Shown here: piece by piece, positions 17,043-26,763 of the stretch | Layout of the letters: each line of letters begins with the position of its first letter | Position numbering within the stretch: position 1 is the first letter of the stretch | Origin: Spirochaeta sp. LUC14_002_19_P3 | GTDB taxonomy: Bacteria; Spirochaetota; Spirochaetia; DSM-2461 | Length of the DNA: 38,087 nucleotides | Assembly: GCA_002084135.1 (NCBI GenBank) | Contig: MUIB01000089.1 | Location: 1-38,087, forward strand | Reading direction: 5' to 3' | Position numbers and translations under genes: made by a program | Notes under the pieces: model-generated | Databases searched by the model: none | What the model was told of the DNA's origin: nothing | What the model saw: the letters and a program-made list of their open reading frames with translations, nothing else

Positions 17043-18011
17043 ATGAAAGCGGTTGTTGTAGATAAATACGGTGGGCCTGAAGTCTTAAGAGTTAAAGACG
17101 TGGAGAAGCCGTACCCCAAAAAAGGTGAACTTCTTGTAAAACTTTATGCTGCCGGGGTTAATCCTGTCGATACATATTTAAGAAACGGGACTCAGGGTTA
17201 TGCGCCGAAACTGCCCTGGACACCGGGGCTGGATGGGGCTGGTGTGCTTGAGGCGATAGGAGCGGAAACGCCTGTGCCGGAGGGCATTCAGGTTGGTTCA
17301 CGGGTTTATACCGCAGGTTCCCTCAGCGGCACCTATGCCGAGTACTGCCTGTGCGGGCCGGATCAGGTTTTTCTTCTGCCGGAGGAATTGGATTGGCGGG
17401 AAGGTGCTTCTCTGGGAATTCCCTATTTTACCGCGGCGAGGGCCTTGTTTACGAAAGGGAATGTCTCTGCGGGCGAATCATTGCTGGTGCACGGCGCCAG
17501 CGGGGGAGTGGGGCTGGCGGCGTTGCAGTTGGCGGCTGATATCAATGTTCGCGCTGCTGGTACAGCCAGCTCCGATTCGGGCAGAAAGCTGGTTGAAACA
17601 TGCGGTGCGGCGTGCTTCAATCACCATGATGCGATGCATATTGCCCAAATTCAGGACTATTTCGGCGGTGCTGTGAACATCATTATAGAGATGCTTGCCG
17701 ATGTCAATTTAGCCGATGATTTAACTCTGCTGAGCAGTGGCGGCAGGGTTGTGGTAGTAGGCAGCCGGGGTAAAATTGACATTGAACCACGCTTTCTTAT
17801 GACAACCGAAAGTATGGTTGTTGGTGTGCGGGTTTTGCAGGCTACGAAAGAAGAGAAGAAGCAGTATGCCAGGCGCATCGCCGCCGGGGCAAAGACGGGC
17901 AAAGTAAAGCCGCCTGTCGCAAAGGAGTATTCCCTTGAACAGGCTGGCGAAGCCCACCGGCAGATTATAAAGGGGCCTCATGCCGGGAATTTTCTTATCT
18001 CTATCGGATAA
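17043..18011 (+). CDS. NADPH:quinone oxidoreductase-type MDR dehydrogenase
   Basis: Zinc-free member of the medium-chain dehydrogenase family, 322 aa, resembling QOR/zeta-crystallin. GGPEVLRV near the N-terminus and AAGVNPVDTYLRNG are hallmark QOR segments. PGLDGAGVLEAIG follows, and the nucleotide site is VHGASGGVGLAALQLA. The structural zinc Cys cluster of alcohol dehydrogenases is absent. The start ATG has AGGAGG 6 bp upstream. It probably reduces quinones or enones with NADPH in the cytosol. TIR element copy C starts one base after its TAA. Confidence 0.9.
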   Translation: MKAVVVDKYGGPEVLRVKDVEKPYPKKGELLVKLYAAGVNPVDTYLRNGTQGYAPKLPWTPGLDGAGVLEAIGAETPVPEGIQVGSRVYTAGSLSGTYAEYCLCGPDQVFLLPEELDWREGASLGIPYFTAARALFTKGNVSAGESLLVHGASGGVGLAALQLAADINVRAAGTASSDSGRKLVETCGAACFNHHDAMHIAQIQDYFGGAVNIIIEMLADVNLADDLTLLSSGGRVVVVGSRGKIDIEPRFLMTTESMVVGVRVLQATKEEKKQYARRIAAGAKTGKVKPPVAKEYSLEQAGEAHRQIIKGPHAGNFLISIG

Positions 18012-18166
18012 GGGCAGCTCTAAAAAAACCATTTAGTTCTTGACTCGAACTTTTCCGCCGCTCTTAAGTTGTCAAAATGCTCACGTAGCTTAGGCTGGCT
18101 TAAGCTTTTGCCGCCCGACAAAAAATTTTTTCGTCAATTTCCTAAAGCTGTTTTTCAGAGATACCC
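18012..18166 (+). repeat. TIR element, full copy C
   Basis: 155 bp from GGGCAGCTCTAAAAA to TTTTTCAGAGATACCC, same orientation as copy B. It lacks the small palindrome that B carries. It includes CTTAGGCTGGCTTAAG, shared with copy E and shortened in B. Its left end directly abuts the stop codon of the upstream gene. Confidence 0.9.
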
Positions 18167-18227
18167 TTGATTAAAATACAAATAAATGTTATGTATTTGG
18201 TCATATAAAAACTGGAAAGTGGGGAAT

Positions 18228-21200
18228 ATGGATAAGTCTCTGGGAATTTGTATCGGTGCTTCAATGATTAAGGTGGCTGTTATAGATGAGAATCGGCGCG
18301 TTATTGATACGCGCATTGTAAGCCACGACTGCCATCCACAGCAGGCGCTTATGAGTATCTTTGAGGATGTGAATCTCAAGGAGTATCGATATGCGGCAGT
18401 TACCGGGCGGAGGTTCAAGGAGCTTTTGAATCTTACCGCTATTACCGAGCCCGTGGCGGCTGAATATGCGCTCCGCTATATGCCGCACAGGAACTGCCGG
18501 GCGCTTATAAGCCTCGGGGCGGAAAATTTCATTCTCTATGCGCTCAATGATCAGGGTAGCATTATCAATGTACAGACTGGCAACAAGTGCGCTTCGGGTA
18601 CAGGAGAGTTCTTTTTGCAGCAAATCCGCCGCATGGATATTTCTCCCGAAGAGGCCATTGCGCTTGCCAAGGATTCCGAACCCTACACGGTGTCCGGGCG
18701 TTGCAGTGTGTTCTGTAAAAGCGACTGCACCCATGCTTTGAACAAGGGCATTCCCAAAGGCCGGGTAAGTGCCGGCCTAGGCAATATGATTGCCGATAAG
18801 GCCATTGAGCTACTCAAGTCCATCGAAAAGAACAACATTATGATCGTAGGCGGGGTTACCAAAAACGATTATGTCGTTGGTGCCTTAAGAAAACACATTG
18901 ACAATTTGGTTATACCGGAACATGCCGCGGTATTCGAGGCATTAGGTGCCGCAGTTTATGCGCTGGAGCAGCAGATACCGGCGGGCGAAGAGTTAATTTT
19001 CGCTACCGATCACTGTTCGTTCAGCAGCCTGCCGCCCTTGCACAGTGCCGAGCATCTGGTTAATTTCAGGGATTCCATCCGTGAACAGCCCACTGTGGGA
19101 GATGAATACATACTGGGACTCGATGTGGGGTCAACAACAACAAAAGCTGTATTGATTCGACTGCGCGATGAGACAATCGCCGCTTCTGTTTATTTGAGAA
19201 CCAACGGGAACCCCATAGCGGCATCCCGAAACTGCTACCGGGACATACTGGCCCAGCTTCCGGTGGAGGAGGGCGCGGATGTTGCGGAGAGCTATAAAAT
19301 TGTTGGCCTGGGGGTAACCGGCTCCGGGAGGCAGATTGCCGGGCTGCATGCCGCCACGGACGGTATCGTGAACGAGATTATCGCTCATGCGGCAGGTGCG
19401 GCCCATTTCGACCCTGAAGTGGACACCATTTTCGAAATCGGCGGGCAGGATGCCAAGTACACCTTCCTTATAAACGGGGTGCCCTGCGATTATGCCATGA
19501 ACGAAGCCTGCTCCGCCGGAACCGGCTCCTTCCTTGAGGAGTCGGCCAAGGAATCCCTGAATATTAATTATTTGGATATCCAGGATATAGCCATAAAGGC
19601 GCAGAGTCCGCCGAATTTTAACGATCAGTGCGCGGCCTTTATCAGCTCGGACATTAAAAACGCTTCCCATGAAAACATTTCCCGCGAGGACATTGTCGCC
19701 GGGCTGGTTTATTCCATCTGCATGAACTACACCAACCGGGTTAAGGGCAGCCGCAAGGTTGGGAACAAGGTTTTTATGCAGGGGGGCGTGTGCTACAACC
19801 GGGCGGTGCCTCTGGCTATGGCGCAGCTCATAAAAAAAGAGATAATTGTGCCGCCCGATCCGGGTTTGGTGGGGGCTTTCGGGGTTGCCCTGGAAATTAA
19901 AAACCGCCTTGAAAGCGGCATGATGAAGAAAGGCCAGTTCGACTTGAGCGAGCTCAGCGAAAAGGAGGTGGAGTACGGCAAGAGCTTTATCTGTGCCGGA
20001 ACCTCAGAGAACTGCGATAGAGGCTGTTCGATTAACATTATAAAAATAAGCGGAAAAAAATATCCCTTTGGGGGGGTCTGCAATAAATACTACAACCAGC
20101 TTCATCATCTGAACATCGATCCCCTGCCGTTGGACTACATTGCCCGGCGTCAGAAGCTGCTGTTTGAACGGCACAGCCGCTGCGACTCCGGTAAAACCAT
20201 CGGGCTGCCCAAAACCCTCTACACGCACGTACTCTTTCCGCTCTACTATCATTTTTTCACAGGTTTGGGCTATGAAGTTATGCTCTCTGATACGGTAGAC
20301 CCAGAAGGCATTAAAAAGACCTCCTCCTCATTCTGCTTTCCGGTGGAGATAGCGCACGGGATGTTTGAGAACCTTGTAAAGAAAAATCCTGACTTCATAT
20401 TCCTGCCCCATGTTACCCGGCTGTACAGGCCGAACACGGGTTCCATCCGCGAAGGCAATAACTGCACCTGCGTTTTGGCTCAGAGCGAGCCGTATTACAT
20501 AAAAAGCGCTTTCCATAAATCCATTCCGAAAATTATCAGCCCTGTTCTCGATTTTTACCACGGATGGGAATCCATGAAAGAGGAATTCATAAAAATAGCC
20601 CAGCAGCTCGGCTGTGATAAACAAACGGCAGAAACAGCCTACGCGGATGGTGTTCAAAAACAGTACGATTTTTACACCGCCAAAAAGCAGCTTGGCAAGG
20701 AAATTCTCGAAAAGCTCCAAATGGAACCCAACAGCATTGCCGTAGTTGTTTTTGGGCGACCCTACAATGCTTTTTCCGGGGAAGGGTGCATGGGCATACC
20801 CCGCAAATTTGCCTCTCGCGGCGTTTATGTTATTCCCTTTGACTGCCTGCCCTATGCCGATGAGCCTACCATGGAAAACATGAACTGGGCCCTCGGCCAC
20901 GAAATTATCCAGGCCTCCCGCTACGTAAAAAGGCATTCCCAGCTCTACGGAGCATTCATTACCAACTTCAGCTGCGGCCCCGATTCCTTCATACTCGGGT
21001 ACTTCCGCGACATTATGAAAACCAAGCCCTCCCTAACCCTGGAATTAGATTCCCACAGTGCCGATGCCGGTATAAACACCCGCATAGAAGCCTTTCTGGA
21101 CATCGTAAACCGCAGCATTCGTCTCAAACTCCAGGACAGCCCCGAGGGTGAGTTCAGCCCGGCCCGCATTGTCCGAAACAAAGGAAAACACTACTACCTT

Positions 21201-22487
21201 ACGAGCGAAGGCAGGCAAGTTCCCCTTAAAAGCCGCCGCGTAAAACTGCTCATCCCCTCCATGGGGCGTCCCATCAGCGAATTCACCGCCGCCGCGTTCC
21301 GGGGCATAGGCTTCAACGCCGCCGCCGTGGAACGCCCTACCTTTGAAACCCTTATGACAGGCCGCGCCCATTCCTCCTGCAAGGAATGTATGCCCCTTAT
21401 TATGACAACAGCCTCCCTCGTGAACCATGTTAAGCAAAGGGCCGACGATGAGCTCTCCCTCTACTTCATGCCCTCCACCGGCGGCAACTGCCGCTTCGCC
21501 CAGTACCATGTCTACATTAAGGGGCTTATTAAAAAACTCAAACTGAAAAACACCGCCCTGCTCACCCTAAGTGCCGAACAGAACTACGCCGGACTCGGCG
21601 GATTCGATCAGATTCATATTCTGCGCTCTATTATCCTTGCTGACATTATGGACGACATTGGGAACGCCCTTCTGGTGCTGCCCAAAGATAAACACAAGGC
21701 CCAGCAGATTTTTAAGGCCCAGTGGGAAAAAATAATCGCTTCCCTGGAACGCGGCACCGATGATATTTACCACGTTCTGGAAGAGGTGGCTGCGAAGCTC
21801 GCCGAAATTGAACTTACCCACACCCTCGCCGAAGCGAAAAAAGTGCTCCTGTCCGGGGAAATTTACGTGCGTAAGGACGAATTCGCCTCCGGGGAAGTTA
21901 TAAAACGGCTCGCCGCCAAAGGATTCATTGTAAAACGTGCCCCCGTGCTCGAATGGACATACTACATTGATTACATTTCCAAAAACATTTTGCACACCCA
22001 TTTTACCCTGCGGGAACGGCTTGAAACCTTCATAAAAAACACCGTGGAACACCACATCGAAAAAAGAATAAAAAGCACCCTCGCTAAATCCGGTCTCTAC
22101 GAATTTGAAAAAATCGACATTCAGCAAGTTTTTGAAGCCGGAAAGGAATTCATAGACCCCCGCATGACAGGTGAAGAAATCCTTGTAATCGGCTCCTTCT
22201 TCCGCGAAGTTGCCCGGCACGTTCACGGCGTTATTTCCATTGGCCCCTTCGCCTGCCTCCCTACGCGGGTATGCGAAGCCATACTCAACGTAGAATCCAG
22301 GGTGCAAGACAACTTCCGTATCGCCCACCTCGACAACGCCGATCAGCTTAAGGCCTATCACACACTTCCCTTCCTTAGCATCGAAGCCGACGGCAACCCT
22401 TTTCCCCAGGTTATCGAAGCCAGGATAGAAGCCTTCTCCCTCCAGGCTAACCGCCTCTATCAGCAAATGCCCAAAAAAGCGGGGTAG
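18228..22487 (+). CDS. large CoA-substrate-specific enzyme activase (HgdC/BadF type, two ASKHA domains plus DUF2229)
   Basis: ATP-driven activator and reductase of radical 2-hydroxyacyl-CoA dehydratases or benzoyl-CoA reductases, here about 1419 aa. Domain 1 (about 1-270) has CIGASMIKVAVID, KCASGTGEFFLQQI and IVGGVTKN. Domain 2 (about 295-580) has GLDVGSTTTKAVL, FEIGGQDAKYTF and NEACSAGTGSFLEE. The conserved Cys residues that hold the bridging 4Fe-4S cluster are present in both. The DUF2229 part starts near residue 640 (GLPKTLYTHVLFPLYYHFF). The C-terminus resembles HgdB-like subunits (CLPTRVCEAIL, SIEADGNPFPQVIEARIEAF). ATG 18228 follows GTGGGG; the frame is open to 18186 without support. 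No dehydratase subunits lie nearby, so the client is unknown. Confidence 0.9.
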   Translation: MDKSLGICIGASMIKVAVIDENRRVIDTRIVSHDCHPQQALMSIFEDVNLKEYRYAAVTGRRFKELLNLTAITEPVAAEYALRYMPHRNCRALISLGAENFILYALNDQGSIINVQTGNKCASGTGEFFLQQIRRMDISPEEAIALAKDSEPYTVSGRCSVFCKSDCTHALNKGIPKGRVSAGLGNMIADKAIELLKSIEKNNIMIVGGVTKNDYVVGALRKHIDNLVIPEHAAVFEALGAAVYALEQQIPAGEELIFATDHCSFSSLPPLHSAEHLVNFRDSIREQPTVGDEYILGLDVGSTTTKAVLIRLRDETIAASVYLRTNGNPIAASRNCYRDILAQLPVEEGADVAESYKIVGLGVTGSGRQIAGLHAATDGIVNEIIAHAAGAAHFDPEVDTIFEIGGQDAKYTFLINGVPCDYAMNEACSAGTGSFLEESAKESLNINYLDIQDIAIKAQSPPNFNDQCAAFISSDIKNASHENISREDIVAGLVYSICMNYTNRVKGSRKVGNKVFMQGGVCYNRAVPLAMAQLIKKEIIVPPDPGLVGAFGVALEIKNRLESGMMKKGQFDLSELSEKEVEYGKSFICAGTSENCDRGCSINIIKISGKKYPFGGVCNKYYNQLHHLNIDPLPLDYIARRQKLLFERHSRCDSGKTIGLPKTLYTHVLFPLYYHFFTGLGYEVMLSDTVDPEGIKKTSSSFCFPVEIAHGMFENLVKKNPDFIFLPHVTRLYRPNTGSIREGNNCTCVLAQSEPYYIKSAFHKSIPKIISPVLDFYHGWESMKEEFIKIAQQLGCDKQTAETAYADGVQKQYDFYTAKKQLGKEILEKLQMEPNSIAVVVFGRPYNAFSGEGCMGIPRKFASRGVYVIPFDCLPYADEPTMENMNWALGHEIIQASRYVKRHSQLYGAFITNFSCGPDSFILGYFRDIMKTKPSLTLELDSHSADAGINTRIEAFLDIVNRSIRLKLQDSPEGEFSPARIVRNKGKHYYLTSEGRQVPLKSRRVKLLIPSMGRPISEFTAAAFRGIGFNAAAVERPTFETLMTGRAHSSCKECMPLIMTTASLVNHVKQRADDELSLYFMPSTGGNCRFAQYHVYIKGLIKKLKLKNTALLTLSAEQNYAGLGGFDQIHILRSIILADIMDDIGNALLVLPKDKHKAQQIFKAQWEKIIASLERGTDDIYHVLEEVAAKLAEIELTHTLAEAKKVLLSGEIYVRKDEFASGEVIKRLAAKGFIVKRAPVLEWTYYIDYISKNILHTHFTLRERLETFIKNTVEHHIEKRIKSTLAKSGLYEFEKIDIQQVFEAGKEFIDPRMTGEEILVIGSFFREVARHVHGVISIGPFACLPTRVCEAILNVESRVQDNFRIAHLDNADQLKAYHTLPFLSIEADGNPFPQVIEARIEAFSLQANRLYQQMPKKAG

Positions 22488-22490
22488 GGG

Positions 22491-22511
22491 AGTCGGCTTT
22501 GCCGACTCCAG
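22491..22511. terminator. hairpin after the activase gene
   Basis: GGAGTCGGC and GCCGACTCC form a 9-bp stem with a TTT loop, a few bases after the TAG stop. There is no T-run, so it may be a processing or Rho-assisted end rather than a classic terminator. Confidence 0.5.
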
Positions 22512-22631
22512 CTATGCTTTGGGGCTCTTTGCGCCTTTCCATGGGCATTTTCCCCATCGCCGATAATTTCCCCGATACCCTTTTTTACTTCCCCTTTTTA
22601 GGTTACAATAGCACTATTGCAGGAGATATCT

Positions 22632-25283
22632 ATGAACACAAACAGCATGCCAACAGCTTACAATCCCAAAGAATTCGAAGATCGGATTTATAAAGAATGG
22701 AAGGAGGGGGGCTGTTTCGCGCCCAGGAAAGAGGGGAAAAATCCCTTTGTTATTGTTATACCGCCGCCCAATGTAACCGGAATTCTGCACATGGGGCATG
22801 GCTTGAACAACACCCTGCAAGATTTTCTTATTCGTTACTGGCGCATGAAAGGGCGCCCCGCTCTGTGGATACCGGGCACCGATCATGCGGGAATTGCTAC
22901 CCAGAATGTTGTAGAGCGGCGCTTGAAGGAACGGGGGCAGAACAGGCACAGTTTGGGGCGGGAGAAATTTTTGGAGGAAACATGGAAGGTAAAAGAGGAG
23001 CATCACGGCATTATTTCCCGGCAGCTTGAAACCATTGGAGCCTCCTGCGACTGGAGCCGCGAACGCTTCACCATGGACGAAGGCTGTTCCCGGGCGGTGC
23101 GCGAAGTGTTTGTGTCGCTCCATGAGCGGGGACTGCTGTACCGGGGCGAGTATCTGGTAAACTGGTGCCCCTCCTGCGGCACGGCCCTGGCCGATGATGA
23201 AGTGGATCATGGAGAGAAAAAGGGCGGGCTTTGGGAAATCGACTATCCCCTTGCAGACGGCAGCGGGGTGCTTACCGTGGCCACCACCCGGCCTGAAACC
23301 ATGTTTGGCGACACCGCCGTGGCCGTTCACCCCAGCGATGCGCGTTATAAGCACCTCATCGGGAAAATGCTTACCCTGCCCATCGCCGAACGGACCATCC
23401 CGGTTATAGCCGATGCCTATGTCGACCGCGAATTCGGCACTGGCTGCCTAAAGGTAACCCCCGCCCACGACACCAACGACTACGAAATAGGCCGACGGCA
23501 TGAACTGGAAATGATCAATGTGCTCAACAGCGATGGAACCATGAACAGCACCGCACCAGAATTTATTCAGGGAATGCCGGCAAAACAGGCCCGCAAAGCG
23601 GTTGTGGAGAAACTGGAAAGTCTTGGTGCCTTAAAAAGTTACAAGGAACATATCCATCAGGTAGGACACTGCTACCGCTGTTCCGCCGTCGTGGAGCCCT
23701 TTCTCTCTGAGCAGTGGTTTGTACGCATGAAGCCGCTGGCCGAAAAAGCCCTGGAGGCCTGGCGGGAGGGCAAGGTGGTATTCTATCCCCGCAAGTGGGA
23801 AAACACCTACAGTCACTGGCTGGAAAACCTCCGCGATTGGTGCATAAGCCGCCAAATCTGGTGGGGACATCAGATACCCGCCTGGACATGCGCCGCCTGC
23901 GGCAAGCTCCATGTTCTGCGCGAAAACCCGGAATGCTGCCCGGACTGCGGCGGGGAATTAACGCGAGACCCGGACGTGCTCGATACCTGGTTTTCCTCCT
24001 GGCTCTGGCCCTTCAGCACCTTGGGCTGGCCTAACACAACACCCGATCTCACCCGCTTCTACCCCACCACCACCCTGGTAACCGGCTACGACATCATCTT
24101 CTTCTGGGTGGCCAGAATGATAATGGCCGGACTGGAATTCCTCGGTCAGGTTCCCTTCCGCGACATCTACATTACCGGCCTTATTCGCGACAAGCTGGGG
24201 CGCAAAATGTCCAAAAGCCTCAACAACGGCATAGACCCCATCGAAGTAGTGAACACCTACGGTGCCGATGCCCTCAAATTCACCCTCGTGTACCTCTCGG
24301 CCCAGGGCGAGGACATTCCCCTCGACATGGAAACCTGCAAGTTAGGTTCAAAATTTGCCAACAAAATATGGAATGCCGCCCGCTTTGTGCTTATGAATTG
24401 TGAAGATATGGACAATCTCCTCCCGGAAGCGAACATGGCGAATTCCGGCCTCAGCCTGGCGGACAGGTGGATCCGCAGCCGATTCAATACCGCAGTGAAA
24501 AAAGTGGAAACCGCCATGAATTCGTACCGTTTCGATGACATGGCTCATGCAGTGTATGAATACTTCTGGAACGACTACTGCGATTGGTATCTCGAAGCCG
24601 CCAAGCTGGGGCTGTACGGCAAGGATGAAGCCGAAAAGCGCCGCAGCATCGCCATGCAGCTTTGCATGCTCGAAGAGTCATTGAAACTGGTACACCCCTT
24701 TTTGCCCTTTGTAACCGAAGAAATATGGAGCCGCCTGCCTGCCCGCTCGCAGCAGCTCATAAGCACCTCCTACCCCGAAGCGAACCCGCTTTGGGACGAT
24801 GCCGCCGCCGAAACCGCCTTCAGCGGCTTACAGGCACTGGTAAGCGCCATTCGCACCTTACGGAGCGAATTCACCATCCCCCCCGCCCAGCAGATAAAAG
24901 TTCGCGTAGAAATTACCGATGAAAGCGCTAAATCCCTGGAAGACTCCGTAGAACTCACGGCCATGCTTGTGCGCTCAAACGATTTGGGCATCGCCGCCCA
25001 TGGCGAAAGCCATGAAGGTGCCATAGCCGCCGTTGGCAGAGGCTTCACCGCCCATATTTACATAAAGGACGCCATCGACATCGATGCTGCCATTGCCAGG
25101 TTCCGCAAGTCAGTGGAAAAAACAAAAAAAACCATTGAGGCCAAACAGAAAAAACTCGCCAACCAGAACTTTACCTCCCGTGCCCCAAAAGACGTTATAG
25201 ACAGGGAGAAAGCCCAATTAGCAGAACTGGAAGACAGCGCGAAGCGCAGTATGGATTATCTATCCGCTTTGGAACGCCGATAA
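22632..25283 (+). CDS. valS: valyl-tRNA synthetase
   Basis: Charges tRNA-Val, 883 aa. The class I signatures are PPPNVTGILHMGHGL (HIGH-type) and RKMSKSLNNG (KMSKS). The editing domain lies between, with TTRPETMFGDTAVAVHP. A Cys-rich zinc-type segment (CAACGKLHVLRENPECCPDCGG) precedes the catalytic close. The C-terminal coiled coil typical of ValRS (about residues 815-883) is complete. ATG 22632 is chosen because GCAGGAGA lies 6-8 bp upstream; the in-frame TTG at 22617 overlaps that site. No T-box-like leader was seen in the 144 bp upstream. Confidence 0.97.
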   Translation: MNTNSMPTAYNPKEFEDRIYKEWKEGGCFAPRKEGKNPFVIVIPPPNVTGILHMGHGLNNTLQDFLIRYWRMKGRPALWIPGTDHAGIATQNVVERRLKERGQNRHSLGREKFLEETWKVKEEHHGIISRQLETIGASCDWSRERFTMDEGCSRAVREVFVSLHERGLLYRGEYLVNWCPSCGTALADDEVDHGEKKGGLWEIDYPLADGSGVLTVATTRPETMFGDTAVAVHPSDARYKHLIGKMLTLPIAERTIPVIADAYVDREFGTGCLKVTPAHDTNDYEIGRRHELEMINVLNSDGTMNSTAPEFIQGMPAKQARKAVVEKLESLGALKSYKEHIHQVGHCYRCSAVVEPFLSEQWFVRMKPLAEKALEAWREGKVVFYPRKWENTYSHWLENLRDWCISRQIWWGHQIPAWTCAACGKLHVLRENPECCPDCGGELTRDPDVLDTWFSSWLWPFSTLGWPNTTPDLTRFYPTTTLVTGYDIIFFWVARMIMAGLEFLGQVPFRDIYITGLIRDKLGRKMSKSLNNGIDPIEVVNTYGADALKFTLVYLSAQGEDIPLDMETCKLGSKFANKIWNAARFVLMNCEDMDNLLPEANMANSGLSLADRWIRSRFNTAVKKVETAMNSYRFDDMAHAVYEYFWNDYCDWYLEAAKLGLYGKDEAEKRRSIAMQLCMLEESLKLVHPFLPFVTEEIWSRLPARSQQLISTSYPEANPLWDDAAAETAFSGLQALVSAIRTLRSEFTIPPAQQIKVRVEITDESAKSLEDSVELTAMLVRSNDLGIAAHGESHEGAIAAVGRGFTAHIYIKDAIDIDAAIARFRKSVEKTKKTIEAKQKKLANQNFTSRAPKDVIDREKAQLAELEDSAKRSMDYLSALERR

Positions 25284-25290
25284 TAAGAAT

Positions 25291-25322
25291 GGGTACCTCT
25301 AAAAACAGCTTTAGAGGTGCCC
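25291..25322 (+). repeat. TIR element, minimal 32-bp copy D
   Basis: GGGTACCTCTAAA, AACAGC, TTTAGAGGTGCCC: only the two terminal repeats with a 6-nt loop. The RNA would be a 13-bp hairpin with one G-U, followed by TTTA, 7 bp past the valS stop. It may act as the valS terminator. The same 32 bp, with one extra A, form the left end of copy E. Confidence 0.85.
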
Positions 25323-25383
25323 TTTAGAGACACCCAGAATATCAGCGGAGATACGGCTCCGTCCTGAAGCAGGAGGCTATACC

Positions 25384-25761
25384 ATGAGTAAATTCAAATT
25401 ACTGCTGATTGTTCTCGTCGCAGGATTTATCGCCTACACCATTTTTTCCGATCCCAACAAGCGGGATAAGTTCTTTGATGTTGTTGAAAACTCCACTGGC
25501 ATAAAGGTGGATAAAAGCACGAAAAAAGCATTAACCAAAACCGCAGATAAATTAGGCGACAGCACGGAACAGCTTTGGACACGGCTCTCCGACTCAATTC
25601 AGGACAAGAAATTTCAGCAGGCCATGGAAAAATGGGGAGCCGCCGCAATGGAAAAGCTCGACAGCAAAAAACTGTCCCGCTTAATGAAAGACCTCAAAAA
25701 AGAAGCGGCGCGGGGTACGGGCAACTATGATAGAATCTTCAAAAAATATCTCGATGCGTAG
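25384..25761 (+). CDS. small membrane-anchored helical protein of unknown function
   Basis: 125 aa, family not recognised. The N-terminus (residues 4-20) is one hydrophobic segment with flanking Lys residues, either a signal anchor or an uncleaved signal peptide. The remainder is Lys-rich, charged and predicted helical. It has the look of a short periplasmic or cytoplasmic coiled helix bundle (DKSTKKALTKTADKLG, SKKLSRLMKDLKKEA). An AGGAGG site 7 bp before ATG supports the start. It lies between TIR copies D and E. Confidence 0.7.
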   Translation: MSKFKLLLIVLVAGFIAYTIFSDPNKRDKFFDVVENSTGIKVDKSTKKALTKTADKLGDSTEQLWTRLSDSIQDKKFQQAMEKWGAAAMEKLDSKKLSRLMKDLKKEAARGTGNYDRIFKKYLDA

Positions 25762-25775
25762 GAACCCATACTTCA

Positions 25776-25943
25776 GGGTACCTCTAAAAAACAGCTTTAG
25801 AGGTGCCCTTTAGGAAATTGACGAAGAAATTTTTTGTTGGGCGGCAAAAGCTTAAGCCAGCCTAAGCTACGTGAGCATTTTGACAACGTAGTAGCGGCGG
25901 AAAAGTTCGAGTCAAGAACTAAATGGGTTATTTAGAGGTGCCC
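25776..25943 (-). repeat. TIR element, full copy E
   Basis: 168 bp, inverted relative to B and C. The left end (25776-25808) is a near-identical copy of minimal element D. The interior then matches B and C in reverse order. The right end TTTAGAGGTGCCC abuts, without a gap, the stop codon of the minus-strand gene at 25944. Compared with C it carries a 13-bp insertion (AGGTGCCCTTTAG-like) next to its left terminus. Confidence 0.9.
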
Positions 25944-26738
25944 TTAAGGTTTAAGTCGTTTAAGATGCTTTAGCCTAAAGTCTTCAATGATAGTCTTTAT
26001 ATACTGAACGGCCTCTTCCACCCGTGCATCAGATCCATACAGTTGGGCGGCTTTTTCGCAAACTTCCAGCAATTCATGCAGAAAAAATGCCAACACTTTA
26101 ACAGCTTCCCTTACTTCCTGAGCCTTCTCTCCATTCAAAGTACCCGGCGTTTCAAGAATGCGCTTATACTGTTCAAGAGCATTGGGAGGCCTGTCATCCC
26201 TGGAAGATACGAAGCGCCAGAACCGCTGTTCAATGCTCATGCGGTCTAACTGACCCGGCTGAGGAAAGGCGCGTCTTAAATAGGTTTCAACCACATCCCA
26301 ATAATGCGTATCGAAATAGGCCATAGCTCCGTAGAGTTTGACAACTTCCCTGTCAGCCTCTGGATGCAGATTTATTGCCTTGTAATTCTCAATACGGCTT
26401 TGAATATCATTGATAATCTTGTCCGCAAAGGTATCCCTATCGCGATACCGCTGAAGAGCATCTTCCTTCATCTGGTTATCCCGATGTTTCTGATGAATCA
26501 TTTTTTCAAGATTGTGGCATTCCTTTAATTCTTCTTCAAAAAACTCTTCCGGGTTGCGGCCTCCGTATTTCGCTGAAACAAGCCGCTTGTTAAAAGATTC
26601 AATAAATTTTGCGTCCAGCTCATAGTCGGCTGTTAACACTTGATAGCGTTTGGTAAGCTCCTCCGCTAATCTTTTGTACTCAGGCCATTCGAAGTTCTGT
26701 TTCCCTTTCCCCCTATCTTTTCCAAACATACCAACCAT
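25944..26738 (-). CDS. hypothetical helical protein
   Basis: About 264 aa, soluble, charged and strongly helical, with no signal peptide or membrane segment. Family not recognised. The middle (about residues 70-190) has repeated amphipathic helices of TPR-like spacing (YGAMAYFDTHYWDVVETYLRR), but no clear repeat consensus. The C-terminus is basic (RLKHLKRLKP). The start is uncertain: the frame opens at TTG 26765, ATG 26738 follows a weak GGAAAAG, and ATG 26729 is a third choice. It lies downstream of ssb in the same direction but behind a strong hairpin. Confidence 0.65.
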   Translation of the reverse strand: MVGMFGKDRGKGKQNFEWPEYKRLAEELTKRYQVLTADYELDAKFIESFNKRLVSAKYGGRNPEEFFEEELKECHNLEKMIHQKHRDNQMKEDALQRYRDRDTFADKIINDIQSRIENYKAINLHPEADREVVKLYGAMAYFDTHYWDVVETYLRRAFPQPGQLDRMSIEQRFWRFVSSRDDRPPNALEQYKRILETPGTLNGEKAQEVREAVKVLAFFLHELLEVCEKAAQLYGSDARVEEAVQYIKTIIEDFRLKHLKRLKP

Positions 26739-26763
26739 TATAATCGCTTTTCCAAACAATGAC

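Noticed and set aside
21567-22466. 299-codon open frame antisense to the CoA activase
   Set aside because: Same type of shadow: Phe/Gly/Val-rich, no family motif, inside a well supported gene.
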